Source: Patescibacteria group bacterium (GTDB lineage Bacteria; Patescibacteriota; Saccharimonadia; Saccharimonadales; HK-STAS-PATE-42). From it: DNA of 5,345 nucleotides. Each line of letters opens with the position of its first letter. The first letter of the stretch is position 1. The translations under genes and the position numbers were made by a program. The DNA lies in the NCBI GenBank assembly GCA_030917805.1, contig JAUPUA010000052.1, positions 1 to 5,345 on the forward strand. The letters are read 5' to 3'. Below are positions 1 to 5,345 of this stretch, one piece after another. Under the pieces are notes generated by a model. It was given only the letters and a program-made list of their open reading frames with translations. It made no database searches and was not told the origin of the DNA.

Positions 1-1312
1 TGCCTTCTAGGGTAGCTAGAGGTTCAGTCGCAACCGGTCCTGCATGACTGTCTCCGTCCTTAGAACCATGCCCAGGAAAATGTTTCAAGACTGGGGTTAT
101 CCCTGCTTCTCTAAGTCCTTCAGCGAATGCTCCTGCTTTTGCTGTTACTCCTTCTGGATCGTTAGCAAAAGCCCTGTCTCCAATTACGGCAGAGTTATTG
201 CCCCCAATGTCGACTACCGGTGCAAAATCCATAGTAATACCAAGTGCTGCTAATTTCGTTCCCATATCTTTACCCAGCGCTTTTATTTGGTCTTCGGATA
301 GCTGGCCCATTTCTTGAGCACTTGGTAGGTCACCTGTTATGTCTGGGCCAGGGGCCTGAACCCTACCACCTTCAAAGTCTACCGCAATAAGTGTGCCTGT
401 AGCCTGTGTTTTTATGCTGTTATATAGATTTGAATCGTTAGCATTACCAGGATTACGAACAAATATTCCTCCTACTTTAGCATCAGATGCCGCTTTGATC
501 TGCTCAGGGGTGGTTGCCCTTATAAAGAGCAATTTAGCAACCTTATCTCTTATCGTCATATCTTTAGTACTGTTGCTAGACCCGCCCGACTCTGTGGTGT
601 CAGATGAAGAGCCTTTTAGAACACCCGCGATATACTGCGCTAACAGATTATAACCATCTGCAGAATGGTGAACTCCATCAGGTAGAGGCGGAGCCACACC
701 ATTTTCTATATAGTTTACATTCTCTATAGTTTTGAGCTTATCATTAAAACTCTTTGAGGGCTCGACCAGATCAGATCTGGTTAAATTTAGCCCTAGCCAG
801 TAAGTAGATTTACCTTTTGTCGCATCTGCCATTTCTTGGATCTGTTCTTTAGAAGCATTTACGGTATTTGCCCCCAGTATTATTAAAACATGCTTTGTAT
901 CTTCTGGGATGTTGGCTGCTGCCGTTACGCCCTCAGATAATTGGCGGCCTTCTGAAGAGTCAGATTGAAGTGACCATCCTTCAGTAGTGCCCAGGGCAGC
1001 CGTTAGTGGCCCGCTAACTCCAACACCAATAGAATCTCCAATTAAGTAAACCTTGCCAGGTTCGTGATTGCCAGCACCGCTATTACCGCCACCAGAGGGA
1101 TTATCGGCTGAACAGATGCCCAGGTTGTCATTTTCGCCATCGTGTTCTGGGGAGTTTTTGAGGACATCCTCTCTTTGTACTTCCGTGGCAGCGTAAGTAG
1201 TGCTTACGCTAGGTGCGAGTAGAGACATGACTACTACAAGTAGCAGAATTAGGGTTTTTGTGGCCTTGATTATTTTAGTGGTTCTCATCTTAATACTATT
1301 TTTAATTTCCAT
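1..1312 (-). CDS. Secreted SGNH hydrolase - GH3 (NagZ-type) beta-N-acetylhexosaminidase fusion, N-terminal part (3' end outside window)
   Basis: The first 437 residues are visible. Residues 1-41 are a signal peptide: basic n-region, LILLLVVVMSLLAP core, cleavage near TTYA/A. A Gly/Asn-rich spacer (about 70-85) leads to an SGNH/GDSL esterase domain (about 87-232): GDSIGVG with nucleophile S94, EGR near 121-123, LGAN (146-149) as block III, and DGVHH (212-216) with the D-x-x-H dyad. A Ser/Thr/Gly linker (about 234-249) joins it to a glycoside hydrolase family 3 domain: MTIRDKVAKLLF (252-263), VDFEGGRVQ (311-319), MDFAPVVDI (361-369), IGDRAFANDPEGV (377-389), KHFPGHG (410-416) and the DSH catalytic dyad (421-423, bases 44-52). 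GH3 NagZ enzymes release N-acetylglucosamine from peptidoglycan; the aspartate nucleophile lies beyond the window. The SGNH half may remove O-acetyl groups, but its substrate is not shown. An in-frame TAG immediately precedes ATG 1312, making this the longest possible start; it overlaps the upstream gene by 11 nt. ATG at 1288 (M9), 13 nt after that gene, also gives a good signal peptide. Neither has a clear Shine-Dalgarno. Confidence 0.9.
   Translation of the reverse strand, partial: MEIKNSIKMRTTKIIKATKTLILLLVVVMSLLAPSVSTTYAATEVQREDVLKNSPEHDGENDNLGICSADNPSGGGNSGAGNHEPGKVYLIGDSIGVGVSGPLTAALGTTEGWSLQSDSSEGRQLSEGVTAAANIPEDTKHVLIILGANTVNASKEQIQEMADATKGKSTYWLGLNLTRSDLVEPSKSFNDKLKTIENVNYIENGVAPPLPDGVHHSADGYNLLAQYIAGVLKGSSSDTTESGGSSNSTKDMTIRDKVAKLLFIRATTPEQIKAASDAKVGGIFVRNPGNANDSNLYNSIKTQATGTLIAVDFEGGRVQAPGPDITGDLPSAQEMGQLSEDQIKALGKDMGTKLAALGITMDFAPVVDIGGNNSAVIGDRAFANDPEGVTAKAGAFAEGLREAGITPVLKHFPGHGSKDGDSHAGPVATEPLATLEG
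765..781. repeat. Near-perfect palindrome, 8-bp arms around one base
   Basis: ACCAGATC and GATCTGGT flank a single A, within the codons for TRSDLV of the SGNH domain. It can fold as a 7-bp stem with a 3-nt loop. It lies in coding sequence and has no downstream T-run, so it is not a terminator. It may be chance or a protein binding site; nothing else in the sequence supports a role. Confidence 0.5.
1190..1210. repeat. Inverted repeat, 8-bp arms, 5-nt spacer
   Basis: AGCGTAAG (1190-1197) and CTTACGCT (1203-1210) are perfect inverted arms lying exactly over the codons for residues 35-41, the end of the signal peptide. No T-run follows, so it is not an intrinsic terminator. One or two such hairpins are expected by chance in a window this size; a role is not claimed. 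Confidence 0.5.
1190..1312 (-). other. Sec signal peptide of the SGNH-GH3 protein
   Basis: Residues 1-41 have several lysines and an arginine (KNSIK, KMRTTK, KATK), then an uninterrupted hydrophobic core at about 21-33, then a polar stretch ending TTYAA, with small residues suited to signal peptidase I. There is no lipobox cysteine, so a lipoprotein is unlikely. This places the esterase and glycosidase outside the cytoplasm. Uncleaved retention as a membrane anchor is possible. Confidence 0.85.
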
Positions 1313-4300
1313 CTACCGAGAAGTGAGGTGGGTCATTAGAGCCAATCCATTTATAGCCGTAGTTAGACCCGTTTGTCCTCATCCAGAGATTGAAAGGTGA
1401 GTTACTATTCATACCGATATCAAATGCAAAGCCCATTTGATGATTGGAGTTACCCGGCCTAGCCGCAGGGTTTCCATTTGTACAGCCGGGAGCACAGGCA
1501 TATAGCTCAGCCTGTTTTGCATAACTACGGAATGAGCTAGTGACGCTTGTGGTCTTACCAGCAGCTTTAGCGGCAGCAACTAGCCCTACTACATTGGCAG
1601 AGACGGTTGAGTTGAATCTGGCCAATCCACCGTCTTCATCACTAGCCGATGTGAATCCATTAACGGTGCAGAGTCTGATTGAATACTTCTTACCTTTTAA
1701 CCAACCCTCTGCCTCACCAGCATCATTAGAGCCTGCCTTACATTCCACATCAGAGGTATCTCCAACAACTGGTTCGTCGTTATTTCCTCCGCCACCACCC
1801 CCTCCACCAGAACCATCATCTCCATCAACATTTTCGGAACCATAAGGAAAATCGTCCGTATCTGTTCTATGTGTAGTTAAAACTTTCAAAGAAGTGTCGG
1901 CTAACAGACATGGGCTTGTGCCGCTTCCATCCCCATCGGGCATTCCAAAGCCTAACTGGTCTGACTTGCTTGAATCTGTTCTATCCTCTATCTGTTGCTT
2001 CCAGGTAGCCTTTTCTTTTATGCATTTCTCAGACTCAGGATCTTCAATGGGGATTGTTCCTTTTGCTATACCTTTAATTTTAGTTAAAGCATGCCCCCTT
2101 ACTGGAACAGCAAAAGCGGTAGAGACGGTTCTAGCAATTGAGCTATTGTCTGCATAAGTAGCTTTACCCGTTGAGTTATTAAAGGCAAGTGATAGGTTCT
2201 GCATCGGGTTGAATATACTGGCAACATTGAAATTGGCAGGGGTGGATGCAGATAGCTGCGTAAGCAGTGATGTCCCCACCCCAGTTGTCGGATCAAGGTT
2301 AAAGAAACGATCATAGCGACTTGCATATTTAATATCCTGCGCTTGTTGCTGAGCTATCTCGGCATCAAGTTCAGCTTGGGCGGTAAGATCCAAGACTCCC
2401 CCACCTAGTTCATCTCTTGGGGTAAGGTACTGATTAATACTCGATGCGCCCCCAGAAAGCGCATCAAACACTCTAGCTCCTTCAGGGGAGATCTTACTGG
2501 TAACACCAGCAAATGCATCTGTAACAATGCTAGGCGAGATTGCACCGAGGATACTGCTAGCAAATGGCTCTAACTTACTATTAATTAACTCTTGAAACTT
2601 ATCAAACCCAGGAATCATGCTTATCAACATATTAGTAATATCTCCCAAGAATTGTTGGATCTTATCCACAAAGTTTATAGCATCTGATACACATAGTACA
2701 TTTGCTGGTAAACATATAGCCTTAACCGCATTCCATGCATTAGCTGGAACCTGTATTAGTGGGTTCTTTAAGATATCGGGTTCAAAATCTAACATAAAAG
2801 ATTTACACGTAAGGTCACCTGCCTCCATTTTTGCTGGGCTTATTAACTCCGAGACTCCTGCAGCTACTCCGCCGTCTTCAGCGTTATTACAACTATATGG
2901 CTGACCATTTAAGGCAGTTTTGTTGTCTGGTCCCATAAACATTGAAGCGAAGATTCTGCTCCTACCCATCCCTATAAAGGAGGATAGCATTGCTCCAAAA
3001 TCTCCCAGTGGCATAGTACCTCTTCTAGCTTCATTTATCATTATCATAAATGTCGCCGAGGTTGCAGCTATTAACATCATATTCTTAATCCTTAGTATCT
3101 TAGGTAAGGCTTGTAGGTTAGATGCTAACTCACCAATAGCTTTAATTATCAGAACTACCGCTAGAACTCCACTAGCCGCCTTATCGCTTATTGTCTTACC
3201 AAAATAATCAAAGAGCTTTTTTAATGCTTCCTCTAATACATACCTGGTGACTCCTTTTTCTACGGCGCCGTCAAAGGCCTCGAGTACTTCACTGGCAAAT
3301 TCTTGACTGAACAACCTAGCAGCCGCTGAACCTACTTTACCCCTAGCATAGTTATGAAAAGTTCTAGAAGCACAAGCGTCACCACCACCTATAATACAAT
3401 CCACGATACCGCTTAATAGTTGGCTACTGGACCAAAGCAAATGCTGCTTTACAAACCTAGCGAAGGCCTTTTTAGGCCATTTCTTTGTATTATTAAAACT
3501 ATCTTTTGATTTACATAAAAAGAAACAGCCGGTACTTCCAGTTCTAGTTCTCATGGCCCTTAGGGTTGGGCCACGAATAAAGTACTTCTTCCAACGTGAA
3601 GTGTTATTGATTTCAGTTCGAACAAGGGAATCGATATATTTACTTCCCTCGTTTCTGCCTAGAGCGAACATATCTAGATCTCTAAGTCCTTGGTGTTCTG
3701 TAATGGGTGAGCCATCTTTTGTTCTAAAAAAAGTATATGTGTCATCACTCGCCCTATAATCCCAAGAGATACCCTTATCCGCCAGGCGCTTATCCATTTT
3801 ATTTGCTCGCATATCTTCGCGTGCCCTTCCAAAAAGCCCATCTTTTCTGCTTACACCTACATTGCACTTTTCACCAGTACCGCCTCGCTCTCTACATTTT
3901 GCTACCAAAACGTCTTCTTTAAAGTAATCGTTAAATACTTTTTTTATGATAGCCTCTGTACTAAAGTTGCTATAAGAGGTAGTCGCACCTGTTAAGATAG
4001 ACTCTATCGCACTAGGAAGAACACCTACTATCGCAACTGCCCCTGCAGCAAAGGCGCTTACAACAGAGGCAATAACGATACGCTTTACTTTACTTCTGCC
4101 TCTACCTACAAAATTAAATTTACCAAAGCGACTCTTTTTATAAGATTGTTCTCTATCCTTATGGGGTTTTATAAGGTCATCTCTACGTTTATTAATAATA
4201 TCGCTCAGACTTTGCTTTTCATCAGATTTGGTTGATTCAGAGGTACTCTTTGAATCGGAACCAGTACTGCTTGAGCCACCTTTACTATTTGAGGTAGTAC

Positions 4301-4667
4301 TTTTCTCGGGTCGGCCGATTGAGGGCGTAAAACTAGTTGAAGAACCTGTTTGTTGTGTAGGCTGAGTGTCTGGGTCACTTAAGCCCAAATTCTCTTCCAC
4401 ATACTTATCAATTACATCGTCTTTAGGAGTAAATTGATCTGGAGCTTTAGAGCCTGAATCTAGGGCTTCGAGCATCTCTTGCTGCTCAATCTTTGGGTCT
4501 ACCTGTGGAGGTACAGATTCTTGGTTAGGGCGTTTGACCTGATCGCTTGTTTTAGTTGGTATGATTGGGTGAACACCAGGACGATACTGAGGGGTCGAGG
4601 AACCAGATCCACCGCTGCGATGTCTACCCGATGTAGAACTCTTCCGCTTGGTTGAACCTTGGGGCAT
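1302..4667 (-). CDS. Large type IV secretion-associated membrane protein with C-terminal VanY/M15-type peptidoglycan peptidase domain
   Basis: The protein has 1121 residues. Residues 1-195 are hydrophilic and probably disordered (Ser/Thr/Gly/Lys-rich at 102-150, strongly basic at 157-196), as expected of a cytoplasmic tail. A clear membrane helix lies at 196-217, with two more hydrophobic segments at about 498-518 and 529-545 around a short basic loop. Residues 546-950 match no family I recognise. An eight-glycine linker (954-961) leads to a zinc peptidase domain at about 1000-1118: SSFRSYAKQAELY (1044-1056), SNHQMGFAFD (1074-1083, ligands H1076 and D1083), and DPPH (1112-1115, third ligand H1115, probable catalytic D1112). 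M15 enzymes cut peptide stems of peptidoglycan. All 16 cysteines lie after the first membrane helix. The ATG at 4667, 6 nt after VirB4, is the natural start. Its position after VirB4 suggests a VirB6- or VirB1-like role in the apparatus, but the channel assignment is inference; the peptidase domain is well supported. Alternatively it could be a surface adhesin or effector unrelated to a channel. Confidence 0.85.
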   Translation of the reverse strand: MPQGSTKRKSSTSGRHRSGGSGSSTPQYRPGVHPIIPTKTSDQVKRPNQESVPPQVDPKIEQQEMLEALDSGSKAPDQFTPKDDVIDKYVEENLGLSDPDTQPTQQTGSSTSFTPSIGRPEKSTTSNSKGGSSSTGSDSKSTSESTKSDEKQSLSDIINKRRDDLIKPHKDREQSYKKSRFGKFNFVGRGRSKVKRIVIASVVSAFAAGAVAIVGVLPSAIESILTGATTSYSNFSTEAIIKKVFNDYFKEDVLVAKCRERGGTGEKCNVGVSRKDGLFGRAREDMRANKMDKRLADKGISWDYRASDDTYTFFRTKDGSPITEHQGLRDLDMFALGRNEGSKYIDSLVRTEINNTSRWKKYFIRGPTLRAMRTRTGSTGCFFLCKSKDSFNNTKKWPKKAFARFVKQHLLWSSSQLLSGIVDCIIGGGDACASRTFHNYARGKVGSAAARLFSQEFASEVLEAFDGAVEKGVTRYVLEEALKKLFDYFGKTISDKAASGVLAVVLIIKAIGELASNLQALPKILRIKNMMLIAATSATFMIMINEARRGTMPLGDFGAMLSSFIGMGRSRIFASMFMGPDNKTALNGQPYSCNNAEDGGVAAGVSELISPAKMEAGDLTCKSFMLDFEPDILKNPLIQVPANAWNAVKAICLPANVLCVSDAINFVDKIQQFLGDITNMLISMIPGFDKFQELINSKLEPFASSILGAISPSIVTDAFAGVTSKISPEGARVFDALSGGASSINQYLTPRDELGGGVLDLTAQAELDAEIAQQQAQDIKYASRYDRFFNLDPTTGVGTSLLTQLSASTPANFNVASIFNPMQNLSLAFNNSTGKATYADNSSIARTVSTAFAVPVRGHALTKIKGIAKGTIPIEDPESEKCIKEKATWKQQIEDRTDSSKSDQLGFGMPDGDGSGTSPCLLADTSLKVLTTHRTDTDDFPYGSENVDGDDGSGGGGGGGGNNDEPVVGDTSDVECKAGSNDAGEAEGWLKGKKYSIRLCTVNGFTSASDEDGGLARFNSTVSANVVGLVAAAKAAGKTTSVTSSFRSYAKQAELYACAPGCTNGNPAARPGNSNHQMGFAFDIGMNSNSPFNLWMRTNGSNYGYKWIGSNDPPHFSVDGN
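1314..1670 (-). other. M15 zinc peptidase domain (VanY / L-Ala-D-Glu endopeptidase-like)
   Basis: This is the C-terminal domain, residues about 1000-1118, of the large membrane protein. The SxHxxGxAxD zinc motif is intact: H1076 is encoded at 1440-1442 and D1083 follows seven residues later. The third ligand, H1115 (1323-1325), sits in DPPHFS. VanY/VanX-type D,D-peptidases normally carry Glu three residues before this His (ExxH). This protein has Asp (DxxH), as in phage L-alanyl-D-glutamate endopeptidases of the T5 endolysin/Ply500 type. C1058 and C1062 flank a short loop after the SxFRS segment and could form a disulfide. The domain ends only a few residues before the stop, so it looks complete. 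Family confidence is high; the exact bond cut is uncertain. Confidence 0.85.
1785..1808 (-). repeat. GGN codon tract encoding an eight-glycine linker
   Basis: Eight consecutive glycine codons (residues 954-961), preceded by GS and by an acidic stretch (DGDDG), separate the 1000-residue membrane/outer region from the M15 domain. It is most likely a flexible tether that lets the peptidase reach peptidoglycan. Being a short-period GGN repeat, it may vary in length between strains. The complementary strand reads as a proline-rich open frame, which is only its shadow. Confidence 0.8.
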
Positions 4668-4673
4668 GATTGA

Positions 4674-5345
4674 TTACTGCGCTCCTCCCGGAAGCTCACC
4701 TGCTGAGCGAACATTACTGTTTACTCCTTGGTTTCTTAGCTCAGGATTATCTTGCTCAACTTGGTAAGAAGCATCCGACATTGACATCACCTCTTTGGCC
4801 TTTGCCAGCTGGGCAGGATCTGTTGTAATAATCTCTGTTTCAGTTGCACTAGCTTCAACCTTAATATGAGCATGGTTCGAGCCTGCAAAAAGCAGCCCTT
4901 GCCCTATTGGGAAGTTGGTTAAACGCTTTTTTTCTTCTTCAGTCAATTTAAATACTCTGTGCAAGATATCTACAGCAGAGGTAGATTGCTTGAGCAGGAG
5001 CTGCATGGAGGCGTTAGAAACAATCGCACGCCCGGCTTGATCTGTCATCATGTCTTCAACGTCTTGAGTAACAGTAGTTAGACCAAGATAATACTTACGA
5101 GCACGCTTGGCAAGCGAGAACATGAAATCTGCCGAATCTTTATACCTTAGAAGCTGCCAGGCTTCATCAATAATTAAGTTTCGCTTCTTTTTATCACCTT
5201 TAGTCTTGTTCCAAATGTGGTTCAAAACGATATACATAGCAACTGGTCGCAACTCTTCTTCTAGATCTCGAATGTTAAAGACAGTGAGGTTGTTATTGAT
5301 ATCAATGTTACTTTGTTGAGAGAAGATTCCAGCGAAGGTTCCTGA
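4674..5345 (-). CDS. virB4: VirB4/TraC-family type IV secretion ATPase, C-terminal part (5' end outside window)
   Basis: VirB4 proteins are cytoplasmic, membrane-associated ATPases that power assembly and substrate transfer in type IV secretion and conjugation systems. The frame is open to the right edge of the window, so only about the last 223 residues are visible; the Walker A loop lies outside. Visible in order (fragment numbering): the SGTFAGIF...NIDINN entry strand (1-20), FNIRDLEEELRPVAMYIVL (25-41), Walker B LIIDEAW (57-63, bases 5157-5177), SLAKRARKYYLGLTTVTQDVED (about 77-98), containing the conserved TQ, and SNASMQLLLKQ (110-120). After IITTDPAQLAKAKE comes a polar, low-complexity tail of about 40 residues ending GGAQ. 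A TTG at 5252 could be mistaken for a start, but conserved VirB4 sequence continues upstream of it in frame. The stop codon is 6 nt before the next gene. I am confident of the family; whether the system conjugates DNA or exports protein cannot be told from this part. Confidence 0.93.
   Translation of the reverse strand, partial: SGTFAGIFSQQSNIDINNNLTVFNIRDLEEELRPVAMYIVLNHIWNKTKGDKKKRNLIIDEAWQLLRYKDSADFMFSLAKRARKYYLGLTTVTQDVEDMMTDQAGRAIVSNASMQLLLKQSTSAVDILHRVFKLTEEEKKRLTNFPIGQGLLFAGSNHAHIKVEASATETEIITTDPAQLAKAKEVMSMSDASYQVEQDNPELRNQGVNSNVRSAGELPGGAQ
4683..4688 (-). promoter_or_regulatory. Possible ribosome binding site for the large membrane/M15 gene
   Basis: On the minus strand, GGAGGA lies inside the last codons of the VirB4 gene, 15 nt before the ATG at 4667. 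The match to the anti-Shine-Dalgarno sequence is strong, but the spacing is longer than the usual 5-9 nt. Re-initiation after the VirB4 stop codon, 6 nt before the ATG, is an alternative or additional way to start this gene. Confidence 0.4.

Noticed and set aside
393..653. Plus-strand open frame of 86 codons
   Set aside because: Lies wholly opposite the SGNH-GH3 gene, whose frame shows conserved family motifs across this stretch; its translation has no recognisable domain.
765..781. Palindrome considered as a terminator or operator
   Set aside because: It is inside conserved coding sequence, lacks a T-run, and one or two such inverted repeats are expected by chance at this window length.
1540..1845. 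Plus-strand open frame with a proline run
   Set aside because: The proline run is the complement of the eight-glycine linker and the rest is antisense to the M15 gene.
2617..3207. Two plus-strand open frames of 95 codons with hydrophobic stretches
   Set aside because: Both are antisense to the membrane segments and outer region of the large protein; complements of hydrophobic codons often give such apparent hydrophobic frames.
4499..4714. Minus-strand 71-codon frame spanning the VirB4/large-protein junction
   Set aside because: Out of frame with both genes, each of which is continuous here with a good stop-start junction; no family features.
5250..5252. TTG as a possible start of the ATPase gene
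   Set aside because: The frame continues to the window edge with typical VirB4 sequence upstream, so the TTG encodes an internal leucine (EEELRPVAMY).
1..5345. CRISPR arrays, tRNA or rRNA genes, insertion-sequence ends
   Set aside because: No spaced direct repeats, no RNA-gene-like folds and no transposase or terminal repeats were seen; coding sequence fills the window.
1..5345. Recoded TGA (Gracilibacteria/Absconditabacteria code)
   Set aside because: The three genes read through without any in-frame TGA, so there is no sign of recoding.

Overview
The window is one co-directional cluster, read entirely on the minus strand, in the order VirB4-like ATPase (3' end only), a very large membrane protein with a C-terminal M15 peptidoglycan peptidase, and a secreted protein fusing an SGNH hydrolase to a GH3 (NagZ-type) glycosidase (5' part only). 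It is almost 100% coding. The two junctions are a 6-nt gap and an 11-nt overlap (or a 13-nt gap if the inner start is used), so there is no room for an internal promoter or terminator. The three genes are most simply a single transcript whose promoter lies outside the window, to the right.

Organism: the VirB4 C-terminus (LIIDEAW Walker B, GLTTVTQDVED, SNASMQLLLKQ) is of the type common in monoderm bacteria and Candidate Phyla Radiation/Patescibacteria. The AT-leaning sequence, Ser/Thr/Asn-rich giant exported protein and tight packing suggest Candidatus Saccharibacteria (TM7) or a relative. This is inference. No in-frame TGA occurs in the three frames, so the sequence gives no sign of the TGA-as-glycine code of Gracilibacteria/Absconditabacteria.

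Layout: 4674-5345 is the C-terminal ~223 residues of VirB4. 1302-4667 is a 1121-residue protein: disordered basic cytoplasmic tail, about three membrane segments, a long cysteine-paired outer region, an eight-glycine linker and a zinc peptidase domain. 1-1312 is the first 437 residues of the SGNH-GH3 fusion, starting with a signal peptide.

How they may work together: VirB4 would energise a type IV secretion-like machine at the membrane. The large protein could be a channel or scaffold subunit carrying its own wall-cutting domain on the outside, in the role that VirB1 or NlpC/P60 hydrolases fill in other systems. The third protein adds a putative esterase and a putative N-acetylglucosaminidase. 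Together the two downstream genes could act on peptide stems, acyl groups and glycan strands of peptidoglycan, either the cell's own wall to let the apparatus through or that of a contacted host. The family calls are well supported by motifs; the joint function is a hypothesis.
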